DNA of 41,286 bases. Origin: Gnetum montanum (taxonomy: Eukaryota; Streptophyta; Gnetopsida; Gnetales; Gnetaceae). The stretch is from contig MNCI01017913.1 of the NCBI GenBank assembly GCA_015680685.1, positions 573,192 to 614,477 on the forward strand, written 5' to 3'. Position 1 is the first letter of the stretch. Each line of letters opens with the position of its first letter. Position numbers and translations under genes: made by a program. The notes beneath the pieces were generated by a model, which was given only the letters and a program-made list of their open reading frames with translations, was not told where the DNA came from and made no database searches. This document shows, in pieces, positions 1 to 8,977 of the stretch.

Positions 1-253
1 TACATAACTCAACGCCTAGATTCACAGTTACATCATTAATACAGAAACATTACAAATCTTGCTTAGCCCTCTATGAGGAAATCGCCCAAACCCTTGTAAC
101 AACGCAAGGTCTGTCTCTGACAATGACGATAAACGCAACCATGACCAAACCCTCGCTGAAACGCAAGGTCCATAACCTGAAACCCTCATTTACACGAAGA
201 ACGCTATATAGCACAAACGCCGAAATAACATGAGCATGCAAAGAATGACCTAC
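1..253 (-). other. Intron 1 (part) of the antisense gene in element 1
   Basis: Read on the minus strand this follows the donor site of the antisense exon at 254-372. It aligns by eye with the first intron of the antisense gene in element 2 (24857-about 25060). Shared blocks include the sequences around CATTGTC and TTACAAGGGTTT, with the same spacing. No reading frame is evident. The rest of the intron and the later exons would lie left of the window. Confidence 0.7.
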
Positions 254-372
254 CGGTTCAAAGGTGTCGGGTTCCGCACTTCGACCACGGCCTGTTGAAC
301 ATGCGCCAGGTTCTCCTGTACCTCGTCAATTTTAGCCAATTTAGTGTTCTTCTTCTTTGTCTTAGGCGCCAT
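254..372 (-). CDS. Exon 1 of the antisense gene, element 1 copy
   Basis: Minus-strand exon beginning with ATG (370-372) and ending at a donor CG|GTAGGT. It encodes about 39 residues with a lysine-rich start (MAPKTKKKNTKLAKIDEVQ) that could act as a nuclear localisation signal. The plus-strand exon at 24738-24856 of element 2 has the same length (119 nt), the same phase-2 donor, and the shared cores NTKLAKIDEVQ and TPLNR at the end. It sits just upstream of, and antisense to, the RT of its element in both copies. Function is unknown. The start is chosen because ATG is the first in-frame methionine after a TATA-like box 135 nt upstream. Confidence 0.75.
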
Positions 373-497
373 TATCACAGCTTCAACACTTGCACAGCTT
401 TGCACCTTCAAATCTTCTACTCTTCTTGCTCTTGCTAGAAAAATACCTGCGAATTTGAACGCATAGTAACCAACAGTCCATTCTAGCCAGAAAACCG

Positions 498-507
498 CCT
501 ATTTGTA
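498..507 (-). promoter_or_regulatory. TATA-like box of the antisense gene (element 1)
   Basis: The minus strand reads TACAAATAGG about 135 nt upstream of the antisense ATG. The aligned place in element 2 reads TATAAGTAGG about 140 nt upstream of the corresponding codon. Position and flanks are conserved. No transcription start is visible, so promoter activity is inferred. Confidence 0.45.
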
Positions 508-744
508 TGCGAGAATCACCGACTTGATATCCGATTTTAGCGGGACTTTCCTGAAACAGAATCCAAAAATCCAGATATTAATGCGGTTGATGTCGCATGC
601 ACCGCTGTCCGAAATGACGTTAAACTACCACATCTTATCACCTCGTAATTGGGTTACATTGATTACAGCTTGTCTATAATATTCAAAATTCAGTTAGCCT
701 TCCACGTTCGGCGACATCACGTCACTTGTCTCCTAACCATTTAC

Positions 745-763
745 ACACTTGCTGATTTTGCAG
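745..763 (+). other. Sense-strand 3' splice acceptor before pol
   Basis: A pyrimidine-rich stretch ends in TTTTGCAG at 763. The next base opens the pol frame exactly (764 is in the frame used through 4243), and no in-frame ATG at the expected start of pol is needed. Established knowledge: Ogre-type Tat elements have an intron between gag-pro and RT. The donor would lie left of the window. Confidence 0.6.
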
Positions 764-3700
764 GACAGATGGAGAATGGACGCCACAGTTTCAGCACCCT
801 TAACTTTGACAGGCCCATACGGGAAGTTAATTAGACAGTTTAACTCCACGCTAGTAGACGTTAACCTCCCTTTAGAAAGCGTAACCATAGCTGCATTGGA
901 GACGTCCCCATAATGGCCAAAACAGTCAACACGCACGCTAGACCTGGAGGCTGGAGACATAACCGAGGACCCCCTCAGTGAGGTCCCTATCGTTACGCAT
1001 AAGGGTGAGACTAAAACGCTCAAAGTCAGTTCTTTGTTAAACGAAAAAATGCACAACGCTATAAGACGGGTCCTGCAAGACAACATTACTGTCTTTGCAT
1101 GGTCATACGAGGATATGCCTGGGTTAGATCCTAGGTTAATCCAGCATAACATTATCCTAGACCCACAGATTAAAGCGGTTAGGCAAAAGGCACACAAAAT
1201 CAAACCAGAGATCGCGCTAGCAATGCATGATAAAATCACCAAGCTATACCAGGCTGGTTTCATCCGCGCGGTCGATTACTCAGACTGGGTATCTAACATT
1301 GTGGTCATGCCGAAGAAGACCAGGAGTATACGCATGTGCATAGAATTCTGGGATTTGAACAAAGCCACAATCAAGGATAACTTCCCGTTGCTGAGTATCG
1401 ACCAGCTAGTGGATACAACAGCTGGGCATGCGCTTCTGTCCTTCATGGATGGCTTTTCAGGCTACAACCAGATTCGCATTAACCCAAAACACCAACTAAC
1501 CACGACGTTCATGACACCTTGGGGCACCTTTTGCTACACCATGATGCCTTTTAGTCTGAAGAACGCCGGAACAATGTACCAACGGGCCATGACATACATC
1601 TTCAGCGATTACCTCCTAGGAAGGCTGAATGATTACGTAGACGACATAGCTATCAAGTCTTTGAACTCAGAAGATCATTCAGAGGACCTAGAGTTAGTCC
1701 TTAAAAGATGTTCCACATACAAGCTCCGGCTTAACCCAAAGAAGTGCGTATTCAAAGTCAAAATTGAACGCATGCTGGGGTTTGTGGTATCAAAAACTGG
1801 CATACGAGTTGATCCTGATAAAGTCAAAGCCATTGTCGAGTTAACACCTCCCACAGACCTCAAGCAATTACGCCGGTTACAGGGACGTTTACAGTTTATA
1901 CGCCGGTTCATTTCGAGGTTAACTGACAAGTTACACCCCATGCAACACTTGCTGAAAAAGGGGGTTAATTTCGAATGGACTGAGAATTGCCAGCATGTGT
2001 TTGATAGTTTAAAACAAGAACTACAACATTTGTCGACGGTTTTCCCACCACAAAGGGATTTTCCTTTTTTCATTTACCTCACAACTTTGGATGTAGCAAT
2101 AGCAGCGTTACTTTGTCAAAAGAGGGATGATGGGTTGGAAGTGCCCATCTACTACTTGAGTCATGCTCTATGTGCGTACGAAAAGAGGTACAACGACGTC
2201 GAGCGTAATTGCTTAGCATTAGTTTTTACGCTTAAGAAATGTAGGCATTATCTTTTTCGTAGTTAAGTTAACATCATCTGTAAAAACAACATTCTTAGAG
2301 CCATTACACATAGCTTATACAAGAGTAGTAAAATAGCTCGCTGGAAGGCTATCACGGCAGAATTCGATCTACACTATATTGGCCAATCATCCACGAAAGG
2401 CCAGGCGATAGCTGACCAGTTAATAACTTCACCAACTAACAATCAAGCAACCATAGAGCCAGAGTTCCCGAACGAACATGTACATAGCCTAAGCCCTGTC
2501 TCGACAGGCCTCGAAACAACGTTATATTTCGACGGAGCTTCCACTGCTAGAGGCAGCAATGCTGCCACTATTCTTACGCTATCGCCTGAGGATGTGCGTC
2601 TACACGCTTATCGCTTGACCTTCCCTTGTACGAACAATGTAGTAGAGTACGAGGGGCTCCTCAGGGGGTTACTAACTGCAGGTGAACTCGATGTTCAACA
2701 CCTGGCGGTTAAGGGCGATTCGATGCTTGTCATAAATCAAATCACTAAAGTCTACGCCTGCAAAGCTATACATTTGCAGCCTTACTAAGATCAGGCTAAA
2801 GATCTTCTGAAGCGATTTACGACCTTCAACGCCCAACACGTCCCACAGACTGAAAACACGCTGGCCGACGCACTGGCCACCCTGGCTTTACACGTGCCTT
2901 CACACCTGTTTAACACCTACCCTGCATTGATTACAGACTGCGCAGGCCCTATCATTCAGACGGCGTAAATCTCCTCTCTTCTCGAGGAAAGCACGTCTGA
3001 ATGGTACGATGACATTAAAGTTTATCTTTTACAGGGTGAGTTACCGTCCGCATTAACACGCACACAGAAAGATGCAATCCGTAAGCGGGCTATGCAATAC
3101 GTCATCATCAGAGACAGCACTCTCTGTAGACGCTCCTTCAATGGCGTGTTGCTTACTTGCGTAGAAAAATACCAAGCGCAACACATAGTCGGCGAAGTTC
3201 ACGAGGGACTGTGCGGTGGCCACGTAGCACCACGGGCTATGGCCCTAAAAATCCGTCGCTTAGGATACTACTAGCCACGCATGGAAAGAGATTGCTTGAC
3301 GAAGGTTAAAACCTATGACATGTGTCAACGTCACGCAAATCTTATACACGTGTCACCCATAGAATTACATACAACGCAGATAACATGGTCATTTCAATGA
3401 TGGGGACTAGACATCGTAGATCCCATCACGCCGAAGTCTTCTGCAGGGCATAGCTTCATTATTACCGCTAGTGAGTATTTTACGAAGTGGGTAGAGGCTA
3501 TTCCCCTACGGAAGATCACTTCTCAGCAGATTTGCCATTTTATCTTAGACAATATAGTAACCAGATTTGGTCTCCCGATGACTATTGTGACAGACAATGG
3601 GCCACAGTTTAGTAGCATGGAAACCAAATCCTTCTGTGATAACCTAAACATTAGACAATCTTTTTCTTCCCCTTATTACCCGCAAGCGAATGGTCAAGCT

Positions 3701-4243
3701 GAAGCAACGAACAAAGTGATCATCAATTTGCTCAAGAAAATGCTCGACGGCAACAAAAGGCGGTGGCACGAACAGATCCTCTATGTGCTATGGGCATATC
3801 GTACTACGTGTAGGACAGCTACAGGTAGTACGCCCTATAGCCTAGTGTACGGGTCTGAAGCAGTGCTGCCTCTTGAGTTGCAAATCCCTTCTTTGAGAAT
3901 GGTCCTCTCCGTGGTTATAAATGAGGCTCAACACACCGAGTCTCGAATCACAGATCTGGATTCAGTGGAAGAGAAGCGGATACAGGCTCTTGACATGATT
4001 GAAAAATATCAGGACAAACAGCGCCAGAAACATCACCACAACCTTCAACAGCGCCCGATCAAGAAAGGAGATCTTGTTCTCAAGGCTGTGCGTGAACCAG
4101 TAGGCAAGTTCTCTGCAAACTGGGAAGGCCCTTTCTTGGTGATCGACGTGTATAGTAACAGAGCGTTCAAATTAGCAGACGTCAATGGCAATGAATTAGC
4201 AAACCCTGTGAATCATGTATACTTGAAGCGGTATTTCAACTAG
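764..4243 (+). pseudogene. pol: pol of element 1: reverse transcriptase, RNase H, archaeal-type RNase H, integrase
   Basis: One reading frame, no frameshift, with six internal stops at 911, 2264, 2786, 2966, 3272 and 3398. Reverse transcriptase spans about 1140-1870: the first catalytic motif is at 1445 (MDGFSGYNQI) and YVDDI is at 1633. Ty3-type RNase H follows to about 2300. A second, archaeal-type RNase H has its four acidic residues in FDGA (2528), EYE (2646), GDS (2713) and LADALA (about 2866). Integrase occupies about 3090-4243. Its DDE residues are in WGLD (3401), TDNGPQF (3590) and GQAE (3701). The first Cys of the zinc finger CxxC is replaced by Tyr (YDMC). The product would copy the element RNA into DNA and insert it. 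Gag-protease would join by splicing at 763. The copy is dead but still nearly complete. Confidence 0.93.
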
Positions 4244-4269
4244 CAGCATCTACGGTGTCGACAGCAGGT

Positions 4270-5310
4270 ATGGCAGTACTCATCCGCTATGACGTAAAAC
4301 TGGCATCACGCGTCCGCTACGACGTGAAACTGGCACTGATCGTCCGCTACGACGTAAAACTGGTGTTCCTTGCACGTGTCCGCCATGATGCTAAATTGGC
4401 AAGTTGTAACCGTCCGCTACGACGTAAAACTGGCAGTGTTGTACAGGTCCGCCAAGACGAAAAACTGGCACCATTTACACGCGTTTGCCACGACGCTAAA
4501 CTGGTGCAGGTACGTAGCCGTCTGTTGAGACGTGAAACCAGCACAGATCTATCCCTGGGCCATGACACGAAACTAGCATCCACAGCACAGTCTGCTGAGA
4601 CCATAAATCAGACATACCACCATCCGCTACGACGTAAAACTAGCACTTCTCAGTCTGCTCGGACTTTAAACTGGGACCATGGTCTGCTGGGACTTAAAAC
4701 CAGTAACGGTAGTCTACCAAGACTTAAAACTGGGACTTACAGGCCGCTGCCATGTAAATCAAGCGAGCGTGATCATCTATGTACAACTACACAGCCAACG
4801 GGGTGGGATTCTGAGATAGTCCCAGCGTCGCCACCCCACCGGCATCCTACTGATTCCTCAGATAAGCTAAGAGGCATCTTACTGATCCCTCGGAGATGCC
4901 GCCGCCGCGCCCACCGCAGTGGTAGTACCTCTGAGAGTTTAGCCTTGCCAGCCGGAGCCCCGACGAAATCCTCGTCAACAACGGCCTCGGGACTCTCCGC
5001 CAATCATCGCTATCGGACGTCGGCTTCGCAGATTCATCTGGACGGTTCCTCATATAGCCAGTTAGCTGCGCTGTGTCTGATGCCTTTTGGCGAAGATATG
5101 CTGGGCCAATCGTTAGGATTGGCGGCTCTGCACACATGCCCCGGCTCCTTCTCTACGGCCCAGTCGCTTCATCTCCACATCAAACGGTATTTGTTTCAAA
5201 GAGCCTCGCCTCTTGTTCGTATGAGCAATGGTGTCCTCTGTTTTCTTTTATGGTTGCAGGTTACTTGCCTTGGAGAATGTCGTCCAAAGGTACGTCCATC
5301 TGAGCGGTGA
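4270..5310 (+). CDS. Sense ORF downstream of integrase, repeat-rich, unknown function
   Basis: An uninterrupted frame of about 346 codons from ATG 4270, 27 nt after the pol stop and in the -1 frame relative to pol. The N-terminal third is built of degenerate repeats reading R-Y-D-V-K-L-A or, one frame over, R-P-L-R-R-K-T. The rest is rich in Ser, Arg, Thr and Leu with no domain I recognise. Element 2 has a collinear ORF in the same relative frame (21120-20086 minus), with cores such as TDLSLGHD, TSNGSLP and ASQIHL conserved. That suggests past coding selection, though a repeat array whose unit length is a multiple of three could stay open by chance. Tat-lineage elements are known to carry extra ORFs, so this may be one. 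Function is not assigned. Confidence 0.5.
   Translation: MAVLIRYDVKLASRVRYDVKLALIVRYDVKLVFLARVRHDAKLASCNRPLRRKTGSVVQVRQDEKLAPFTRVCHDAKLVQVRSRLLRRETSTDLSLGHDTKLASTAQSAETINQTYHHPLRRKTSTSQSARTLNWDHGLLGLKTSNGSLPRLKTGTYRPLPCKSSERDHLCTTTQPTGWDSEIVPASPPHRHPTDSSDKLRGILLIPRRCRRRAHRSGSTSESLALPAGAPTKSSSTTASGLSANHRYRTSASQIHLDGSSYSQLAALCLMPFGEDMLGQSLGLAALHTCPGSFSTAQSLHLHIKRYLFQRASPLVRMSNGVLCFLLWLQVTCLGECRPKVRPSER
4276..4760 (+). repeat. Degenerate tandem array, about 30-39 nt units (core CCGCTACGACGTAAAACTGG)
   Basis: About fourteen units with the core CCGCTACGACGTAAAACTGG recur every 27-39 nt between 4276 and 4760. The best conserved are at the left, and the right-hand units degrade to CTGGGACTTAAAAC. 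Spacings are mostly multiples of three. Element 2 has the same array at about 20575-21110. Tandem arrays in the 3' region of Tat/Ogre elements are known and can seed satellites. Each unit contains an ACGT core. Confidence 0.85.
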
Positions 5311-5838
5311 AGTACAACAGCGTGCTGAAATGGCTGCTCAGGTTCGCCCGACCACTTAGCTCTGCACACCTATACCTCTCACAATCCTACCCTTAGCTAT
5401 TGTTTCCTTCATCCCCACCACTCGGTTCCCATACGCAAAACCTACATACATAGGTATTCATTTTCCGCATCCACGCTAGCAGAGACATCGTAGAAGTGAT
5501 GCGTCATGCTCCTTTTGCACGCATTCCTGCTACAATCTGTAACAGAGAAATCTCAGATTGACACGCTACGCTCGTCTGAAAGCATTCCTGTTGACATAAA
5601 CGAACGTACGTTTCTGTGCGTATGAGCGTGTTTCATACCCCTACCATCATAACACATTTTGCATCTTCCCCGAACCTGTTTCCAGTTATATCCCTCTATC
5701 TCCCATACCTTCCGGCTTTGCTCTTCCATGTTGACAGGGCAACACTTGAGTAGCCATGGATGAACGTTGTTCTTGCTTTTGCCAATTCGATGTTTCGCAT
5801 TCTTTGTCAACGTCTTTCGGGTAAGCCCTCCAACCGTC
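5311..5838 (+). other. 3' untranslated stretch of element 1
   Basis: Between the downstream ORF and the polypurine tract I find no supported gene. Short frames on both strands here have no homologue in element 2. Confidence 0.5.
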
Positions 5839-5854
5839 AACAAAGAGGGGCCAT
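5839..5854 (+). other. Polypurine tract of element 1
   Basis: AACAAAGAGGGGCCAT lies directly before the LTR start TGAAACACC. Element 2 has AAAAAAGAGGGGCCAT before the same TGAAACACC. It primes plus-strand DNA synthesis. Confidence 0.88.
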
Positions 5855-5945
5855 TGAAACACCGTGAAAATTGCGAGTCGGCCTCAGGTAAAGATTCGCA
5901 ATTTAAGCAAGAACACGCATCAGCTTTTTTCAAGGACAAGTTTAC

Positions 5946-6331
5946 GTTCTGTTACGCACGGCAGCGTAATGAGTGTAATAAGCTCCAAAACAGTCGAAGG
6001 CAGAGTCTAGAGAAGCACAACAGTTCGACACTTTTTTCTTGTAGCGCATGAATAGCTTGTCTTTACGCTCGTTACGCGGCGGCGCGTATCATTGCGTATT
6101 TATCATTAAGTTAGTCTTTGTTTATGCTTCATTACGCACAGTTGTGTAATGAGCGTAAATTAGACATTGTTTACGCTTCCATACGCGCAGTTGCGTAGTG
6201 AGCGTAAATTAGACATTGTTTACGCTTCGTTACGCGCGGCTGCGTAATGAGCGTAAGATAATTTTGGGCCTGTTGTTTTTATACCAGATTACACTCATAC
6301 ATGCAATACAACGCGAATGAGTGTAATACAG
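5946..6331 (+). repeat. Array of GCGTAA/TTACGC palindromes in U3 of element 1
   Basis: About six imperfect inverted repeats, each of the form TTACGCTCRTTACGC, a spacer of about 6-8 nt, then GCGTAATGAGCGTAA. Three consecutive units (about 6120-6262) also form a direct tandem with a period near 50 bp, linked by ATTAGACATTG. The array lies upstream of the LTR TATA box, where enhancers sit. Element 2 LTRs have the same kind of palindromes with different spacers. Confidence 0.8.
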
Positions 6332-6504
6332 CCTGAAAGCAATTGAAGCACGCTCAACATGTACCTGCTCTTCACACGCACAACACGCAAACGAGTGTGT
6401 TGTGCGTAGTCACAGTCTGACTTAAAATGATCAAGTTAACGGAACCCGAAATATCCAGGACCCACGTCATCAGGATTGCACCTTTTCCACGGAGCGTCGC
6501 GGCC

Positions 6505-6512
6505 TATAAATA
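6505..6512 (+). promoter_or_regulatory. LTR TATA box of element 1
   Basis: TATAAATA within CTATAAATACCTCAGTTG. The aligned sequence in element 2 LTRs reads TATAAATACCCCAGTTG. It sits after the palindromic array, as expected for the U3 promoter of the genomic RNA. Confidence 0.75.
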
Positions 6513-7174
6513 CCTCAGTTGACAAAGACACAGGGGTTGGCAAATCAGAGAAGCAGAAGCATTTTTCTGAGCACCAGAGCACTTAGCACTTTGGAGCAAA
6601 GATACAGAGAGCAGCGCTTTGGCAATTGTTGACAGTATCACCTTCCAGCCGAAGTAGAGCACAGTTCGCTTTGAGCACCGGTGACAGGAGTAATCGTTCT
6701 GCTGAAGAGACTCTATCAATCAGAAACAATTGATCGGTAGAAGTCTAAACGGATTACACTCAGACTTCTATTTAGACCGTTTTGCTTGTCGTTTTCTGCT
6801 TGTTTCACATCCTGTAATCGGGGATTCCCCAATGTAATTTCTCATAAAAAATATACATTTTTAAGTCAAAGCGCAGATCTTGAAGCTACGTGCTTCTCTT
6901 ATGTTAGCCTCCTTTTATCGTGTTTAGCATTATCACCGTTGCAATCCGTCTACATCGTTTTCCCCTCGTTTTATGAGTCCTCGAATCAGATCATTTTTTT
7001 TTACGAAATTTTCATCGGTTTACTGATTAGTAAGTCCCTGTCTGATCGACAAGACCATTCAGGGCGCCACAGATTCATTTTTCCAGCATAGCCCTCGCGC
7101 GGATCCGTGGCTAAAACTGTGTACGCCGAAACCTCAGTCGGTATCTCTAGCTGCCGACGTTTTCCGTCATTACA

Positions 7175-7607
7175 GATCTTTGCTTGTTTCATCTTTGAAT
7201 AGCTTTCCTGTTCTTGGCATGTGCTTCGTCTAAACCAAAGTCTGCCTACAATCATTGTATTCAACATATTTTTTATAAACTAAATCCCATATCTCAGGAT
7301 TGCACATTCTCTAAATCCAATTTATTGCATCCTATATACATAGATTTCGCAATTTCTTCAAACCATTTACATCGTTCTCGTTGTCTTCTAGATTACTGAT
7401 ATCATATCTCTCCATCGAAATTGTTATTTTGCCACCTAGTTATTACAAAATTTACTGATTAAGTAAGTCCCTATCTGATCGACAAGACCATTTAGGGCAC
7501 CTTGGATTCATTTTTTCCAGCACGGCCCTTGCATGAATCGAGGGTTGGAACTGTGTACACAGAACTTTGCCCAGTATTTCCAGCGACCGACGTTTTCCAT
7601 TGTTACA
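7175..7607 (+). repeat. 3' fragment of an older related LTR
   Basis: The segment from 7453 repeats the LTR end (TTTACTGATTAAGTAAGTCC to TTGTTACA at 7607), clearly diverged from element 1. Upstream to 7175 there is weaker similarity to element 2's LTR (for example GGATTGCACATTCTCTAAATC). Only the 3' part is present. The simplest reading is that element 1 inserted into an older LTR whose 5' part is left of the window. The fragment in turn cuts off the gag remnant that follows. Confidence 0.7.
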
Positions 7608-8860
7608 CTTAGCTACCTTATGAAGTGAACATTCTTATCGCTTATGTTTCCATTCTCCACATTTGAAGCACTATAGTTTGGATGAGCTACTACCTTAACC
7701 CTTGCCTCCCTTGCCTTGATCCTTCTTACATTTACCCTTCACATCAACTCTTTCAATCTTCTTATCTTGGTTGTCCTTCTTATCTTTAGATTTAAACTTG
7801 GATCCCTTCTCATGTCTAGATCCCTTAGAAGTTTCACCCTGATAGAAACCACTAGGATCCAATCCACAACTTCTAAGAAAGTCTAGCTTAGAAAATAAGA
7901 ATAACACAATAAAATGAAGAAAATCTTCCTTATATTAAGATAATTCTCAAAATACATAGAAAATACATTTAGGGTCTGATTCCCCCCCAAAATTTTATTT
8001 ACCTATTGTTTCTAAATCCACCTAATTTCTTCTTATCCTTGAGTGTCAAATCATAAGCCTCATCAAGGGTTTGTGGCTCATAAAAGGACAACTCTTGCTA
8101 AGATGTCATTTTGAGACCTCCTAAAAGGATTGAAGCTTGCTCATACTCCTCCCAGTTTACCTTAGCTTAATGAAATAGATCATAAAAATTGATGTAAAAT
8201 TCTTTGAAATCCTTGTTACCATGCCTTACGAATTTCAACTTCATAATGGTTTCTTGTCTCTGATGAGACTGGTCAAATTTTATTTTCCACATGTACTTCA
8301 TCAGATTCAAATCTCTAATAGATTGATTGTTTCTTCTTTCATAACCCTATGACTCCTTTTCCCACTAATTAGAAGCCATACCTTTTAACTTGGATTTAGC
8401 AATAGGTACCCTTAAGTTATTTGGTATCTCTTCCAACTAAAAATTCTTCTCAAGAACCTTTAGCCAACTTGCAAAAGCATTGGTGCCATTTACACCATTA
8501 AAAGTCTTCAACTCTATGTATGGAAGTCTTGAATCATTTCTAAACACTCTCACAAGCCTTACTTCATATTCATCGTCAAGCTTGCTTGAAGTATTGAATG
8601 TTGTCAAAGCCCTTGGAGTTCCTATTTGAGGAATAGGATTCGCTACCATTGGAATAATTACCTAATGGGTTTCTATACTCCCATAGTTGGATTGACCTTC
8701 CTCTTCATCTACTCCATCTCCACCTAGCTATGAGACTTCTTCATCTAAATGTACATGCTCTTCACCTTCACCTATCTAGATATGACTACAACCAACTTGT
8801 CTATCCACCTTTACGTTGATTTCATCCAATCATGCAACCATTATCTAAAACACTTACTTC
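7608..8860 (-). pseudogene. gag: Decayed Ty3/gypsy gag with CCHC zinc knuckle
   Basis: Read on the minus strand, a frame with several stops shows a capsid-like core: a YIELKTFNGVNGTNAFASWL block near 8540-8450, then LKGMAS at about 8375 and EYEQASILLGGL near 8130. A lysine-rich tail (7800-7700) leads to a knuckle CFKCGEWKHKR*EC near 7670-7630 (C-x2-C-x4-H-x4-C with one stop). This is typical gypsy gag. Protease and pol are missing because the LTR fragment ending at 7607 abuts it. The tRNA-Met PBS at 8961 belongs to the same element. Confidence 0.8.
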
Positions 8861-8960
8861 ATGCTCTCCATTGCATGATCTAGATCTTTCACCTATTTCT
8901 TCTTAGATGCTATCTAAAATTGACAAAATCTTGGCCAATATCTAGGAAACAATAAAACTA

Positions 8961-8973
8961 GGCTTCAATACCA
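8961..8973 (-). other. Primer-binding site, initiator tRNA-Met type
   Basis: The minus strand reads TGGTATTGAAGCC, close to the plant tRNAiMet PBS TGGTATCAGAGCC. It is preceded by an LTR-like end (CTCCAACG, probably decayed from CAACA) and followed by the gag remnant in the same orientation. Confidence 0.7.
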
Positions 8974-8977
8974 ATAA

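Larger units (their letters stand above)
1..7174 (+). mobile_element. Element 1: Ty3/gypsy (Tat-lineage-like) LTR retrotransposon, 5' part outside window
   Basis: Seen in order on the plus strand: an intron end carrying an antisense exon (1-763), pol in one frame with six stops (764-4243), a repeat-bearing downstream ORF (4270-5310), a polypurine tract and a 3' LTR (5855-7174). The 5' LTR, gag and protease lie to the left of the window. Tat lineage is inferred from the second, archaeal-type RNase H between RNase H and integrase, which is established for that lineage, and from the RT block with YVDDI and LNPKKC. The region is collinear with element 2 (17748-34989) over the antisense exon, pol, downstream ORF and polypurine tract, but the LTRs are strongly diverged (1320 versus 1607 bp), so the two are different subfamilies. 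It is not autonomous because pol has stop codons. Confidence 0.9.
5855..7174 (+). repeat. 3' LTR of element 1 (1320 bp)
   Basis: It starts TGAAACACC straight after the polypurine tract and ends GTCATTACA. Both termini match the LTRs of element 2 (TGAAACACC...TTACA). The last about 160 bp, from TTTACTGATTAGTAAG onward, also align with element 2 and with the LTR fragment at 7175-7607. U3 holds a palindromic repeat array (5946-6331) and a TATA box (6505). The partner 5' LTR is outside the window. Confidence 0.9.

Noticed and set aside
649-834. 61-codon plus-strand frame before pol
   Set aside because: Overlaps the splice acceptor and the pol start in another frame, with no homologue in element 2.
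733-1263. 176-codon minus-strand frame over the start of pol
   Set aside because: Shadow of the pol frame; the supported antisense gene lies further left (254-372) and does not extend here.
1675-2073. Minus-strand frame in the RT/RNase H region, also seen on the plus strand at 23399-23698
   Set aside because: Complement of pol; it recurs only because pol is conserved in both elements.
4347-5137. Minus-strand frames across the repeat array and downstream ORF
   Set aside because: The repeat core has few stops in several frames; frame and polarity are better supported on the plus strand.
5553-5939. 128-codon minus-strand frame across the polypurine tract and LTR start
   Set aside because: Crosses a retroelement boundary and has no counterpart in element 2.
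6060-6331. CRISPR-like spaced repeats
   Set aside because: The palindromic units are in a plant LTR, with variable spacing and related spacers; not a CRISPR array.
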